A stretch of DNA of 64,000 bases from Marininema halotolerans (lineage in GTDB: Bacteria; Bacillota; Bacilli; Thermoactinomycetales; DSM-45169), in assembly GCF_900116235.1 (NCBI RefSeq), contig NZ_FPAA01000007.1:124001-188000 (forward strand), written 5' to 3'. Every line of letters begins with the position of its first letter. Position 1 is the first letter of the stretch. The notes under the pieces are model-generated. The model did no database searches, was not told the origin of the DNA, and saw only the letters and a list, made by a program, of their open reading frames with translations. The translations under genes and the position numbers were made by a program. Positions 15,915-25,580 of the stretch are shown piece by piece.

Positions 15915-17090
15915 TTATAAGGCTGCTTGTAAAATCGCACGGACGTCATCTTTTGATAACTTCTGGAAGCGACCAAATTCTTTTTCAGAGAGTAAGGCTT
16001 TTTCAACCATGAGATCCAGTTTGGCATCATCAATGTCATAGTCCGCAAGGCGAGAAGGGGCACCGATAGAAGACCAGAATTCCCGGAGACGATCGACACC
16101 TTCAAGGCCCACTTCCCGATCACTCTTGCCAGCAGGGTCAACACCAAAGACGCGTACGGCTAATTTGGCGGCGCGAGATGGATCAGCATCAATCGTATAG
16201 CGAATCCAATGGGGGAAGAGGATCGCCAATCCACCTCCATGAGGGATGTCATATACAGCGGAAACGGCGTGTTCAATACGGTGTGTACTCCAGTCCCCTA
16301 ACATTCCCATCGAGAGAGTGCCATTGAGTGCCATAGTACCTGCATAGAGAAGGGTTTCACGTAGTTCGTAGTTCTCTAAATCCTTCACCATATGAGGGGC
16401 GGTTTCGATGACGGTGTTTAAAATGGATTCACAGAAGCGATCCAACATAGGGGTGTTTGGAGAGTGAGTGAAATACTGCTCCAGTACATGGGACATCATA
16501 TCCACAATGCCATAAATGGTTTGGTTCAATGGGACCGTAAAGGTATTAACGGGGTCCAGGATCGAAAATAGCGGATAAGTTACAGGTAGTCCCCAACCTA
16601 CTTTTTCTTGCGTGTCCCAGTTGGTAATGACCGAACCCGCGTTCATTTCGGAACCTGTTGCAGCGAGTGTGAGCACGGTGCCGAATGGAAGGGCTTTATC
16701 GGTAGTCGCTTTTCGGGTGATAATTTCCCAGATATCGCCTTCGTAGCGTGCGCCAACAGCAATCGCTTTGGTGCAATCAATTACACTACCGCCACCTACT
16801 GCGAGAATAAAGTCAATTTCTTCTTTGCGACACAGGTCAGCCCCTCGTTTTACCGTGGTTAAACGGGGATTCGGTTCTACACCTGCAAGTTCAAAGACCT
16901 CCCGATCCATTTCTTTTAGGATAGAGAGTATTTGCTCATAAAGACCACTGCGCTTAATACTTCCACCGCCATAAACGATCAGAATTCGTTTTGCATGGGA
17001 AGGGATTTCTTCTTTTAATTTCTCGAGGGTTCCTTTCCCGAATACCAGACGGGTAGGGTTATGATAAGTAAAGGTATCCAAGCATTTCAC
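15915..17090 (-). CDS. iron-containing alcohol dehydrogenase, butanol-dehydrogenase type (YugJ-like)
   Basis: 391 aa. NAD(P)H-dependent aldehyde/alcohol interconversion in the cytoplasm. The N-terminal half has the cofactor turn [10 protein letters not shown] and the [15 protein letters not shown] loop typical of the family. The metal site is [14 protein letters not shown] (Asp and His) plus [22 protein letters not shown] (two His). Closest in style to Bacillus YugJ/YugK and BdhA. Start ATG at 17090 has an AGAAGGTG ribosome site. It is a single-gene unit. The physiological substrate cannot be read from the sequence. Confidence 0.88.
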   Translation of the reverse strand: MKCLDTFTYHNPTRLVFGKGTLEKLKEEIPSHAKRILIVYGGGSIKRSGLYEQILSILKEMDREVFELAGVEPNPRLTTVKRGADLCRKEEIDFILAVGGGSVIDCTKAIAVGARYEGDIWEIITRKATTDKALPFGTVLTLAATGSEMNAGSVITNWDTQEKVGWGLPVTYPLFSILDPVNTFTVPLNQTIYGIVDMMSHVLEQYFTHSPNTPMLDRFCESILNTVIETAPHMVKDLENYELRETLLYAGTMALNGTLSMGMLGDWSTHRIEHAVSAVYDIPHGGGLAILFPHWIRYTIDADPSRAAKLAVRVFGVDPAGKSDREVGLEGVDRLREFWSSIGAPSRLADYDIDDAKLDLMVEKALLSEKEFGRFQKLSKDDVRAILQAAL

Positions 17091-17375
17091 CTTCTTAATA
17101 GATTAATGGGGTGTTAGGGAGGCCATTGCTAAACCCTTTCTCTAGCATACCGTAGGCAGTATGACTTGGCGAGGAACATCCATGGGGAATATAGGGGATG
17201 GGAGACTATACAGATGAGTTATCGCTAATTTTTGCAGTGTAACGCCCTATTTATTTCGATACTTGAAATTTACGCCTTGCGTTACTTATGGACATGCCCT
17301 GTCCAATGATTGCCTTAGCGCTTATATTATGATCGCTTTTCCCTTTCATATACCTTATGAATGTAGCCTGAAAAA

Positions 17376-17419
17376 GAGTATAGCACCCCTCGCCAATGAA
17401 GGTGAGGGGTGCTATACTC
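17376..17419 (-). terminator. terminator of udk
   Basis: GAGTATAGCACCCCTC..., a 19-bp stem with a single G-T pair and a 6-nt loop; on the minus strand it is followed by TTTTT. Confidence 0.88.
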
Positions 17420-17424
17420 AGGAC

Positions 17425-18042
17425 TTACGATGAGACGATGGTTTGAATTTGATTAACGAGGAGGTTGATCGCCACTTGATTGTAGCCTCCCTCAGGAATG
17501 ATAAGGTCCGCATACCTTTTGCTTGTTTCAATGAATTGAAGGTGCATCGGACGAACCACCGTGAGGTATTGTTCCATAACAGAATCTAGGCTTCGACCAC
17601 GGGTTTTTATGTCCCGTTCCAAACGACGTAGAATGCGAACATCCGCGTCCGTATCGACAAAAACTTTAATGTCCATCTGATTGCGAAGTCGTTCATCTTC
17701 AAGTATGAGAATCCCTTCTAGGATAATCACATCTTTGGGGGTAATCGTTACGCTCTCAGATGCCCGTGTGTGAAGAGCAAAATCATAGACCGGTTTTTGA
17801 ATGGCCTCCTGTTGCTGAAGCTTTATCAAATGATCGATCAGCAGATCATTATCAAAGGCGAGAGGATGGTCATAATTTGTTTTTACTCGTTCTTCCATGG
17901 GGAGGTGGCTTTGATCCTTATAATAGGAATCTTGCTCGATTAAAGCCACAGAATCGGAGAACCGTTCACAAATGTTGCGTGCGACTGTTGTCTTTCCAGA
18001 GCCGCTACCGCCGGCAACGCCGATGATAATGGGTGCTTTCAT
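17425..18042 (-). CDS. udk: uridine kinase
   Basis: 205 aa, the usual length. Phosphorylates uridine and cytidine to UMP and CMP in pyrimidine salvage. P-loop [12 protein letters not shown], acidic EQDSYY, the base-recognition part [12 protein letters not shown] and [10 protein letters not shown], the Walker B-like [10 protein letters not shown], and the lid [12 protein letters not shown] are all present. Ribosome site AAAGGA precedes ATG 18042. Single gene with its own terminator. A second, divergent protein of this superfamily lies at 48979. Confidence 0.95.
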   Translation of the reverse strand: MKAPIIIGVAGGSGSGKTTVARNICERFSDSVALIEQDSYYKDQSHLPMEERVKTNYDHPLAFDNDLLIDHLIKLQQQEAIQKPVYDFALHTRASESVTITPKDVIILEGILILEDERLRNQMDIKVFVDTDADVRILRRLERDIKTRGRSLDSVMEQYLTVVRPMHLQFIETSKRYADLIIPEGGYNQVAINLLVNQIQTIVSS

Positions 18043-18296
18043 ATAATATGATTCCTTTCAGTCTCTCCACTGGGATAAGGAGTTTCTGGGTTTCCTGTCC
18101 TAGGTAAATCCAGATCCGTTCGAATCGTCGCTTCATAGAGGACAAACCTTTGCTGATAATAGCAAGTTCAGCGGTTTTTTTCAAGGTTTAACGAACAGAA
18201 CATACTGGTAAAGGATCGATTTCGTTGGTATAGAAAGGTTTTCTTGCTGAAAACTGAGGAATCAACAGAGGGAACGAAAGAGAAGGAGGTTCTCAA

Positions 18297-19235
18297 ATGA
18301 GCAAAATCCTTACAGTCACATTAAACCCAGCGATGGATAAAACCTTAGTGTTACCGCAATTTCATGAAGGTGAAGTCAATCGCGTACAGAAGGTGATGAC
18401 AACCCCAGCAGGTAAAGGAATCAATGTGGCTCGAGCGTTGACAAAATGGGGAGAAGATGTCCAAGCCTCGGGTTGGATGGGGAATTCTTGGCAGGGTGAT
18501 GCTTTTCTTTCTCAACTCAGTGAATGGAAGATACCTCAACAATTTCTTAAGGTATCAGGGGACGTACGTACGAATACAAAACTAATTAACAGCGGGTCTG
18601 ATGTCGTCACTGATATTAACGAACCTGGATTTACAGTACAGGTGGACGATGTGAACCGGTTACTAGTCCAATGGGACAAATGGTTGGAGGAGTGTGACCA
18701 AGTGGTTCTCTCGGGTAGTTTACCCATGGGAGCTCCGAGTGATTTATATCGCAGGATGATTAAGTTGGCGAAGAATCGTGGGAAAATAGTTGTGCTAGAC
18801 GCGGATGGTTTGGCATTCCAAGAAGGAATAAAAGCGCTCCCTTATTTAATCAAGCCAAACCGTGAAGAATTACAGGCTTTCTTACATCGTGAATTACATA
18901 CGGATTTGGATTATATCGAGGCAGGTAGGGAGCTGCTCACACGTGGAATCGAAGCAGTGGTGATTTCGATGGGAGCAGAAGGTGCGTGGTTTTTTCAAGG
19001 GAAAGAGATCTTTCATGTGTCACCACCCCCTGTTCAGGCAATGAACCCAGTTGGTGCAGGGGATGGAATGGTGGCAGGAATAATAAAAGGAATTTTCCGT
19101 GGGTGGTCCTTCGAGAAAACGGCGTGCTTTGCTACAGCGGCAGGAGCACAGGCGGCAACGATCGCTGGAACGGGATACGGTGAGGAAGATGTGATTCAAG
19201 CGCTGATAGCAGGCGTTCAAGTACGAAAAATATAG
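18297..19235 (+). CDS. PfkB-family hexose kinase, 1-phosphofructokinase-like
   Basis: 312 aa. Resembles FruK/LacC: phosphorylates fructose-1-phosphate (or tagatose-6-phosphate) with ATP. N-terminal VTLNPAMDKTLVLP, sugar-phosphate part PAGKGINVARAL, LSGSLPMGAP, and the catalytic GAGDG loop (VGAGDGMVAG; most members have GAGDS or GAGDA). Ribosome site AAGGAGG precedes ATG 18297. No fruA PTS gene or fruR regulator is adjacent, which is unusual for fruK and makes the exact substrate uncertain. Confidence 0.82.
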   Translation: MSKILTVTLNPAMDKTLVLPQFHEGEVNRVQKVMTTPAGKGINVARALTKWGEDVQASGWMGNSWQGDAFLSQLSEWKIPQQFLKVSGDVRTNTKLINSGSDVVTDINEPGFTVQVDDVNRLLVQWDKWLEECDQVVLSGSLPMGAPSDLYRRMIKLAKNRGKIVVLDADGLAFQEGIKALPYLIKPNREELQAFLHRELHTDLDYIEAGRELLTRGIEAVVISMGAEGAWFFQGKEIFHVSPPPVQAMNPVGAGDGMVAGIIKGIFRGWSFEKTACFATAAGAQAATIAGTGYGEEDVIQALIAGVQVRKI

Positions 19236-19250
19236 GATCTGCGAAGGGGA

Positions 19251-19277
19251 ATCCTCCCCAATTTCATAGGGGAGGAT
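19251..19277 (+). terminator. hairpin after the hexose kinase gene
   Basis: ATCCTCCCC / GGGGAGGAT, 9-bp perfect stem. No T-run follows, so termination is uncertain. Confidence 0.45.
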
Positions 19278-19370
19278 GATGTGAGCGTTGCCCAGTACCC
19301 GTGCGTATTGAGGTGTTAAAAGTAGTTTTTTCACATGGGAATGCAACCCTTTTTAAAGATGACGAGCCTG

Positions 19371-19799
19371 TTATCTTTCACCTTCATATAAGTAGGGAGC
19401 CGGTAGCTGCTGACGAAGGAGTGCTTCGACGGATGGGAGGTAGGGCATCCGTTCAGAGGCAATCGATGTTTCTACCCATTCGATTGCGAGGATTTCATCA
19501 GGACGAGTAAGGGTTTCTTTGCCTCCGATAATGGAGCCGTGAAAGGTGATGAATAGGAGATGTTCCTTCTTTTCCGGAAGGATCTTCTCGTTTATTGCTA
19601 AAATTCCTGTTGGTTTAATGATATAACCAGTCTCTTCTTCTACTTCGCGAATGGCTCCTTGTTGAAGGGTTTCAGAAGATTCAACTCCACCACCAGGTAG
19701 GCTGTAGTCAAAGGAATCGCCTCGTCGGTTTTTAACCATGAGAATGTGGCCGGTCTCGGGGTGTTGTATCAGGGTATACACAACATGAATGATTTTCAT
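19371..19799 (-). CDS. NUDIX hydrolase
   Basis: 142 aa. The complete Nudix box is visible: GGVESSE, seven residues, then REVEEETGY. It hydrolyses a nucleoside diphosphate linked to some other group; the substrate is not predictable. The N-terminal strand VYTLIQHPETGHILMV and SLPGG are standard. Ribosome site AGGTTC-type is weak (TGGAGGTTCTTG before ATG). Single gene, leftward, converging on the hexose kinase gene. Confidence 0.88.
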   Translation of the reverse strand: MKIIHVVYTLIQHPETGHILMVKNRRGDSFDYSLPGGGVESSETLQQGAIREVEEETGYIIKPTGILAINEKILPEKKEHLLFITFHGSIIGGKETLTRPDEILAIEWVETSIASERMPYLPSVEALLRQQLPAPYLYEGER

Positions 19800-19985
19800 T
19801 CAAGAACCTCCAGTATAATTTAATAAATAGGAATATTAATTGATTAAGTATAACTCATATCAATTGCATTGAGAATATACAATGAGGAAATATATTTTTA
19901 GCCCTTAATATATGAATCGTTAAGCGTTAGTTGGCGTTGGTGATTCAGGAGGTAGAGGGGAAAGGATCTGTAAGAGCGTAAAAAC

Positions 19986-20030
19986 TTAAAAAGCTTAGGG
20001 ACAAAAACATGGTGTCCCTAAGCTTTTTAA
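19986..20030 (-). terminator. terminator of pckA
   Basis: 18-bp perfect stem (TTAAAAAGCTTAGGGACA and its complement) with a 9-nt loop; T-rich on the minus strand. Confidence 0.88.
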
Positions 20031-20084
20031 ATACCTATAAAAGTAGTTGGCATTTCGTTGCTAACCTTGCTTTACTAAAGCGTA

Positions 20085-21662
20085 TTATACGCGAGGACCG
20101 GCTTGAATGACAGCAGGATCGACATTCTTAAATTTACTAAAGTTCTTTTGGAAGCGATGGGCCAAGTCCTTCGCTTGCGATTCAAACGCAATGGGATCTT
20201 TCCATGTATTGCGCGGGGAGAGTAGCTCTGCTGGAACGCCTGGGCATTGGTCTGGAACATAAAGATTGAAGATGGAATCAGGGGTGAAGTTGGCTTGATC
20301 CAAACTACCGTTGAGTGCAGCTTTTACCATCGCCCGTGTATAAGAGAGATCCATTCGTTTACCAATACCATAAGCTCCACCCGACCAGCCAGTGTTCACA
20401 AGGTAGACGCGGGCATTATGTTCTTCTATCCGTTTACCGAGCATCTCAGCATAAACATGGGCTGGGCGAGGAAGGAAAGGTGCGCCAAAGCAGGTGGAGA
20501 AGGTTGCTTCAGGTTCAGTTACGCCCCGTTCTGTCCCCGCTAATTTGCTCGTATAACCGGAAAGAAAATGATACATGGCTTGCTCAGGGGTCAGGCGAGC
20601 AATGGGAGGCAATACACCAAAAGCGTCGGCGGTTAAAAAGATGATCACATCAGGGTGTTGACCAATGCCAGGGATCCGTGCGCCTGGAATATGTTCAATG
20701 GGATAAGCCGCTCGTGTATTCTCTGTTAAACTCCCATCGTCATAGTTCGGAGATCGGTAATCATCAAGAACCACATTTTCTAGTACAGCACCAAAGCGAA
20801 TCGCATTCCAAATTTGCGGTTCTTTATCTTCAGATAAGCCGATACACTTGGCATAACAGCCACCCTCGATATTAAAGATTCCATCCTTTGACCAACCATG
20901 CTCATCATCTCCAATGAGATACCGTTCGGGGTCAGCAGACAAGGTGGTTTTTCCTGTGCCGGAAAGCCCGAAGAAAAGGGCAGTTTTATTATCGCTGCCG
21001 ATATTGGCTGAGCAATGCATGGGGAAGACATCGCGATCAGGAAGGAGGTAGTTCATAATGCTAAAGATGGATTTTTTCATCTCACCAGCATATTGAGTTC
21101 CCCCAATGAGAATGAGCCGCCGTTTGAGACTTACAGCAATGAAGGCTTCTGAATGGGTGCCATCCAATTCTGGATCGGCCTTTAAGTCAGGAGCACTGAT
21201 AATCGTAAATTCAGGGGTGAAATCCTCAAGATCCGAAGGGTTCGGTCTGACAAAAAGTTGTTGCACAAAAAGATTGTGCCATGCGTATTCATTGATGGAA
21301 CGAATCGGAAGACGATAGGATGAATCCGCTCCAGCATAGCCATCGAAAATAAAGATTTCCTTTTCTTTAAGGTAGTTCAACATTTTTAAGTACAAGCGAT
21401 CAAAAACATCAGGGCTCATCGGTTGGTTGATGGGTCCCCAGTCAATGGTATCGCTGATGGAAGCGTCTTGAACAATAAATTTGTCCTTAGGAGAGCGGCC
21501 TGTATAGGCTCCTGTGACAGCAGAGAAAGCCCCAGAGGACGTGAGAGTGCCTTCTTTTCGTAGTAACGCTTTTTCAATTAAAAGCGGGACGGATAAATTC
21601 CGATGGGTCTGACCTTTCAGTGTGTATCTCATCCAATGAGAGATATCAGATTGAGTCTTCAT
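20085..21662 (-). CDS. pckA: phosphoenolpyruvate carboxykinase (ATP)
   Basis: 525 aa from the ATG at 21662, which has an AAAGGA ribosome site 7 nt upstream; the frame extends to 21689 but that longer form lacks one. Converts oxaloacetate and ATP to PEP, CO2 and ADP, the first step of gluconeogenesis. Kinase-1 loop [14 protein letters not shown], kinase-2 IGDDEHGW, the substrate-binding [12 protein letters not shown], and [14 protein letters not shown] are all present; length agrees with the Bacillus enzyme. A cre-like element at 21700 lies between promoter region and start, consistent with glucose repression. Confidence 0.96.
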   Translation of the reverse strand: MKTQSDISHWMRYTLKGQTHRNLSVPLLIEKALLRKEGTLTSSGAFSAVTGAYTGRSPKDKFIVQDASISDTIDWGPINQPMSPDVFDRLYLKMLNYLKEKEIFIFDGYAGADSSYRLPIRSINEYAWHNLFVQQLFVRPNPSDLEDFTPEFTIISAPDLKADPELDGTHSEAFIAVSLKRRLILIGGTQYAGEMKKSIFSIMNYLLPDRDVFPMHCSANIGSDNKTALFFGLSGTGKTTLSADPERYLIGDDEHGWSKDGIFNIEGGCYAKCIGLSEDKEPQIWNAIRFGAVLENVVLDDYRSPNYDDGSLTENTRAAYPIEHIPGARIPGIGQHPDVIIFLTADAFGVLPPIARLTPEQAMYHFLSGYTSKLAGTERGVTEPEATFSTCFGAPFLPRPAHVYAEMLGKRIEEHNARVYLVNTGWSGGAYGIGKRMDLSYTRAMVKAALNGSLDQANFTPDSIFNLYVPDQCPGVPAELLSPRNTWKDPIAFESQAKDLAHRFQKNFSKFKNVDPAVIQAGPRV

Positions 21663-21699
21663 GGGTCCATCCTTTCTTTTTGCCATCACATTAAAATGT

Positions 21700-21713
21700 T
21701 GAAAGTGTTTTCA
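21700..21713 (-). promoter_or_regulatory. cre-like (CcpA) site upstream of pckA
   Basis: TGAAAGTGTTTTCA matches the catabolite-responsive element TGWAANCGNTNWCA at all fixed positions but one (C to T in the centre). It is near-palindromic and lies 38 nt before the pckA start. Confidence 0.55.
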
Positions 21714-21815
21714 TGAGGTATTTAACGCAAAAAGTATAACACATTTATGCTTTTCGTGGGAATGGTATACTTCATAATGGGCGGTGGGGGATCCTGGCTA
21801 TTAGGTCCCACCCCA

Positions 21816-21844
21816 TTGACTTCCCCTTGATTTAGTGGTATCTT
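21816..21844 (+). promoter_or_regulatory. sigma-A promoter of the S1-domain gene
   Basis: TTGACT (21816-21821), 17-nt spacer, TATCTT (21839-21844). A hairpin with arms GGTGGG and CCCACC (21783-21812) lies directly upstream. Confidence 0.5.
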
Positions 21845-21878
21845 CATACAGAATGAATAAGATTTCGGGAGTGTTTGA

Positions 21879-22283
21879 ATGAGTCAGCTAGCGGAAGGAT
21901 CCGTCGTAAGCGGAGAAGTGGTCGCCATTAAACCCTTCGGGGCTTTCGTCAAACTGGAAACAGGAGAGACGGGTCTGGTCCACATCTCTCAAATTTCTTC
22001 CAAGTTCGTCGAAAAGGTGGAAGATGAACTTTCTGTTGGAAGTACCATCAAAGCAAAAGTGCTTTCCATCGATCCGTCAGGGAAAATATCTTTATCCATT
22101 AAAGCTCTGACAGATGATCGCCCACAACGTGGTGGTGGTGGTGGCGGTGGGCGCGGTGGTCGTCGCGGAGGCGGGGATCGTCGTGGAGGTCCTGGCGACT
22201 TTGAGGATATGATGAAGAAGTGGATGAAGAGTAGTGAAGAACGGCTGAGTGCATTAGCGGCTAAGCAGAAAAAAGGTCGCTGA
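21879..22283 (+). CDS. S1 RNA-binding domain protein (YabR/YugI, general stress protein 13 type)
   Basis: 134 aa. Residues 5-75 form one S1 domain: GSVVSGEVVAIKPFGAFVKL, GLVHISQIS, VGSTIKAKVLSID and GKISLSIKAL. This is followed by a Gly/Arg-rich tract (RGG-type, about 86-110) that likely adds RNA affinity, and a helical, basic C-terminus. Relatives bind ribosomes or RNA polymerase-associated RNA in Bacillus. The RGG linker is longer than in Bacillus YabR. Ribosome site is a modest CGGGAG. Terminator at 22298. Confidence 0.88.
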   Translation: MSQLAEGSVVSGEVVAIKPFGAFVKLETGETGLVHISQISSKFVEKVEDELSVGSTIKAKVLSIDPSGKISLSIKALTDDRPQRGGGGGGGRGGRRGGGDRRGGPGDFEDMMKKWMKSSEERLSALAAKQKKGR

Positions 22284-22297
22284 CACATAGATTCAAC

Positions 22298-22331
22298 AAC
22301 ATCCTTCGTGGGAACGGAGGGTGTTTTTTTT
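22298..22331 (+). terminator. intrinsic terminator
   Basis: 12-bp stem with two G-T pairs (AACATCCTTCGT / ACGGAGGGTGTT), GGGA loop, eight T. Confidence 0.82.
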
Positions 22332-22629
22332 ATCGATTTCCAGCGGGTTCACATGTAAGGATCATTCTTGTGGTAATATCATGACAGACATTGTTTCAAG
22401 GTGTTGAAGAATGGCCAGTTCATCAACCCCCCGTGCAAAATGAGTAATTCCTTTAACTATGGGATAATTAATAACGTTTGATTTTTTACAATGGACATAT
22501 AATGATGGATCTCCCTAGTTTTTTTATGTGCTTTGGTTGGAAGTTATATGTCCTTTGGCATAGCAATGATAATATAGGAAATATGAAATGTACCTTATTC
22601 CTCAGGATGAGATGAGAAGGGTGATGCTT

Positions 22630-24237
22630 GTGGAAGGGAAGTACCTGGGAGGACGATACGAGATCCTTCGCCGTCTTGGTGGTGGCGGTATGGCTGTCGT
22701 TTACCTAGCCCGGGATCAGCTTCTGGAACGACAAGTTGCCATTAAAGTGATGAATGAGTCTTTGAGTCATGACGACGATTTTATCCGCCGTTTTGCTAGG
22801 GAAGCAAAGGCAGCAGCCATTATGTCCCATCCCCATGTGATTAATGTGTATGACGTGGGGAGGGAGGACCATATTCATTATATGGTAATGGAATATATGA
22901 ATGGAGCTTCGTTGATGGATGTGATTGAACAACGAGGTTCGCTTCCGCCTGAAGAGGCGATTTCCATTATCTCGCAAGTTTGCAGTGGGTTATCCCATGC
23001 CCATGAACAAGGGATTATACACCGGGATATTAAACCTCACAATATCATGCAACGAAATGGTCAGTACAAATTAGGCGACTTTGGTATCTCACGCTTAAAT
23101 GGGGCAACATCGATTACCCAGACTGGTTTTGTGATGGGATCGGTCCATTATTTTTCTCCAGAACAAGCCCGGGGTCGGGATATTGGTTATCAAAGTGATA
23201 TTTATTCACTGGGTGTTGTTCTCTTTTATTTGGTTACCGGAGAGCTACCCTTTCAAGGAGAAGAAGCAGTAGCAATTGCTTTAAAGCACTTGCAAGAGCC
23301 GGTTCCTGATCCGAGAATGTGGAATCCCCATATCCCGATTGGAGTATGTGAAGTCATCTCGCGTGCGATGGAAAAAGAACCGCAGCATCGTTATGTGAGT
23401 GCAGATGAGATGAAAAATGATTTGGATCGAGTGCTTGAGAATCCATTGAGTTCAACACGACTGATGGAAAATGATCCCGCTCCAGTAGCTAGACAAGTAA
23501 TAGAAGACAATCATGAAGATATCCATACACCATTATCTGGTGAGCGACTGCCAAGCCGTTCCCATAGTGGACGTGTTCCGGAATTAAAGAAAACGCGCAA
23601 GAAAACAGGTTGGATTGTTGCAGGTGCAGGGTTAGCTATTATTTTGCTATTATTTTCATTTTTAGTGATGAGTAATCTTGGTTCGCATCCGGTTAATGGG
23701 GCATCCCCGAAACCAGTGCATCATAAAAAGAAAGTGGATCACAGTGAAGATAATAAAGACTCGGTCACTCATGATCCCGCAGATGATAATGACGAAGGGA
23801 ACCAGGGCGATGGGACGGAAGACCCTACGACCAATCCGACGAACCCTTCTGATCAATCCAATGAGCCCACCGATGACAGCTATGATTGGAATCAAGATAT
23901 TCCAGGTGCCCAAGGGGATAATAATACCTTTAGTGGCTTTTCTCAAACCGGTGCCAATGGAAATTACCAAGTGAACGTGGCGGTGAAAGCGGCGCCGGGA
24001 CAAGGAGTTTTCTATGATGTGATCCTAGCGGACCATGTAGGACAACGGGAGACGACCAGTCACCAACCGATTCAGCATACCAGTGATGGAACGAACTATT
24101 CTCCCACTAAGTTCTCGGTTTCAACACCAATTCCTCCAGGTGAAGGCATCGTGAAAATCAGGATGTATCGTGTCGATTCAGGAACCAACCAATCCGTCGA
24201 TCCGGTTGAATACTTGTTATATAAGGCGGATCAATGA
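22630..24237 (+). CDS. membrane Ser/Thr protein kinase, PrkC-like but without PASTA repeats
   Basis: About 535 aa. The GTG at 22630, 8 nt after AGAAGGG, gives the usual N-terminus (EGKYLGGRYEI); ATGs at 22588 and 22624 are alternatives. Complete Hanks kinase domain: LGGGGMAVVYLARD, catalytic Lys in VAIKVM, HRDIKPHN, DFGISR, SPEQARG, DIYSLGVVLFYL. A juxtamembrane basic stretch leads to one membrane helix (about 327-349). The outside part has an Asp/Pro/Asn-rich stalk and a roughly 90-residue beta-like domain ending VEYLLYKADQ, in place of the PASTA repeats that sense peptidoglycan in PrkC. No PrpC phosphatase is adjacent. Confidence 0.9.
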   Translation: MEGKYLGGRYEILRRLGGGGMAVVYLARDQLLERQVAIKVMNESLSHDDDFIRRFAREAKAAAIMSHPHVINVYDVGREDHIHYMVMEYMNGASLMDVIEQRGSLPPEEAISIISQVCSGLSHAHEQGIIHRDIKPHNIMQRNGQYKLGDFGISRLNGATSITQTGFVMGSVHYFSPEQARGRDIGYQSDIYSLGVVLFYLVTGELPFQGEEAVAIALKHLQEPVPDPRMWNPHIPIGVCEVISRAMEKEPQHRYVSADEMKNDLDRVLENPLSSTRLMENDPAPVARQVIEDNHEDIHTPLSGERLPSRSHSGRVPELKKTRKKTGWIVAGAGLAIILLLFSFLVMSNLGSHPVNGASPKPVHHKKKVDHSEDNKDSVTHDPADDNDEGNQGDGTEDPTTNPTNPSDQSNEPTDDSYDWNQDIPGAQGDNNTFSGFSQTGANGNYQVNVAVKAAPGQGVFYDVILADHVGQRETTSHQPIQHTSDGTNYSPTKFSVSTPIPPGEGIVKIRMYRVDSGTNQSVDPVEYLLYKADQ

Positions 24238-24316
24238 CAGGGCTATGAAATGCTAGTCTGGATATCCTATGGTATAACTAAAGGGAAGAATGAAGGATTG
24301 GCTAAGGAGGTACAAT

Positions 24317-25144
24317 ATGAAGCGCTTGCAACAAGATATTATTGCTGAATTAGGAGTATCTTCTTCCATTGCTCCTGAGACAGAAGTGAAGAATCGGGTC
24401 AACTTTATTAAGAATTACCTTACTCATACGGGGGCAAAGGGTCTTGTATTAGGGATCTCTGGAGGGCAGGATTCCTCACTCGCTGGACGGCTATGTCAAT
24501 TGGCGGTTGAAGAATTACGCCAAGAAACGGGAGGTACCTATACATTTATTGCGATGCGCCTTCCCTACGGAGTGCAGCGGGATGAGGAAGATGCACAGCG
24601 TTCTCTTCAATTCATTCAACCCGATCAAAGCATTGTAGTGAATATCAAAGATGCAGTGGATGCGAGTGTGCGTTCATTCCAAGAGGGAACAGAAGAAGCT
24701 CTCTCTGATTATGTCAAAGGCAATTGCAAAGCACGCCAACGGATGATTGCTCAGTACAATGTAGCAGGGCATTATGGTCTCCTTGTTGTGGGAACCGATC
24801 ATGCTGCAGAGGCCGTCACTGGATTTTTCACGAAATTTGGTGATGGGGGTGCTGATTTAGTTCCGCTCTTTGGATTAAGTAAACGCCAAGGTAAAAAACT
24901 ATTGCAGTACTTAGGGGCAGAGCCTGCCATCTATGAAAAAGTCCCCACAGCGGATCTGCTTGATGAAAAGCCAGGTCAAGCAGATGAAGCAGAACTTGGT
25001 TTGACCTATGAAATCATCGATGACTACCTAGAAGGAAAAGAAGGATCACAAGAACATGCAGAAAAAGTGGAGCAACGCTTCCTAGCTACTCGTCATAAAC
25101 GAACCATTCCTGTGTCCATATTGGATACCTGGTGGAAAGGTTAA
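24317..25144 (+). CDS. nadE: ammonia-dependent NAD+ synthetase
   Basis: 275 aa from ATG 24317 with AAGGAGG 5 nt upstream. Last step of NAD synthesis: amidation of deamido-NAD with ammonia and ATP. PP-loop [15 protein letters not shown], the NH3/deamido-NAD part [42 protein letters not shown], and [17 protein letters not shown] are all typical of the homodimeric Bacillus NadE. No glutaminase domain, so it uses free ammonia. The gene is 80 nt from the kinase stop; it may be cotranscribed. Palindromic terminator at 25177. Confidence 0.96.
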   Translation: MKRLQQDIIAELGVSSSIAPETEVKNRVNFIKNYLTHTGAKGLVLGISGGQDSSLAGRLCQLAVEELRQETGGTYTFIAMRLPYGVQRDEEDAQRSLQFIQPDQSIVVNIKDAVDASVRSFQEGTEEALSDYVKGNCKARQRMIAQYNVAGHYGLLVVGTDHAAEAVTGFFTKFGDGGADLVPLFGLSKRQGKKLLQYLGAEPAIYEKVPTADLLDEKPGQADEAELGLTYEIIDDYLEGKEGSQEHAEKVEQRFLATRHKRTIPVSILDTWWKG

Positions 25145-25176
25145 GAAGCGAAAGTGACGAGTGAAAAAGGTTTGAT

Positions 25177-25230
25177 TCATTAAAAGAAAGTCCCCAACCT
25201 TCATGAAGGTTGGGGACTTTCTTTTAATGA
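25177..25230. terminator. 54-bp perfect palindrome, terminator of nadE
   Basis: 25177-25230 is a perfect palindrome with centre AACCTTCATGAAGGTT and T-runs on both strands. Confidence 0.9.
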
Positions 25231-25426
25231 TAGGAGAACACTTCCAAAAATAGTGAAGGTATTTTCCAAAAGAAAAAAATGGTTTAATAGTTAGTTTGTC
25301 AGGTGGTTTTGCAGTGGCAAATCATTGTGTAAAGAAGAAAAAGTATTTTGAGAAAGGAATAATGTTTGTTTTAAAAGGGAAGGAAAAATCTGTTATGCCA
25401 ATTATTTTATATAAAAAGGAGGTGAA
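25231..25426. other. A/T-rich intergenic segment
   Basis: Between the nadE terminator and a possible mini-ORF. No gene seen; a promoter for the glycosyltransferase unit is expected here, but no convincing -35/-10 pair stands out. Confidence 0.3.
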
Positions 25427-25519
25427 GTGGACACAAAAAAAGATTGGGTCTCGAATTATAGAGTGAGGGAGTTATTAAAGGGTGATTATATATTTATTGC
25501 ATTGACAAGGGAGAAATAA
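25427..25519 (+). CDS. 30-aa possible leader or mini-protein
   Basis: GTG start right after AAAAAGGAGGTGA, a near-ideal ribosome site (4 nt spacing is short). The peptide (VDTKKDWVSNYRV, ending IFIALTREK) has no motif. It ends 61 nt before the glycosyltransferase start and could be a leader peptide or a chance ORF. Support is only the ribosome site. Confidence 0.3.
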   Translation: MDTKKDWVSNYRVRELLKGDYIFIALTREK

Positions 25520-25580
25520 AATAACCATCCAAATTAAACAAAATTTAGAAATCGAAAACTAAAAGGTAGGGGGGTTTACG

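Noticed and set aside
18297-19235. fruRKA operon
   Set aside because: Neither a fructose PTS gene nor a DeoR-type regulator is adjacent; the kinase stands alone.
20247-21318. Several open frames opposite pckA
   Set aside because: They are shadows of a strongly conserved gene, without ribosome sites or recognisable domains.
22130-22190. Simple GGT/GGC repeat as a contingency locus
   Set aside because: It encodes the RGG linker of the S1 protein with mixed codons; no long pure run that would slip.
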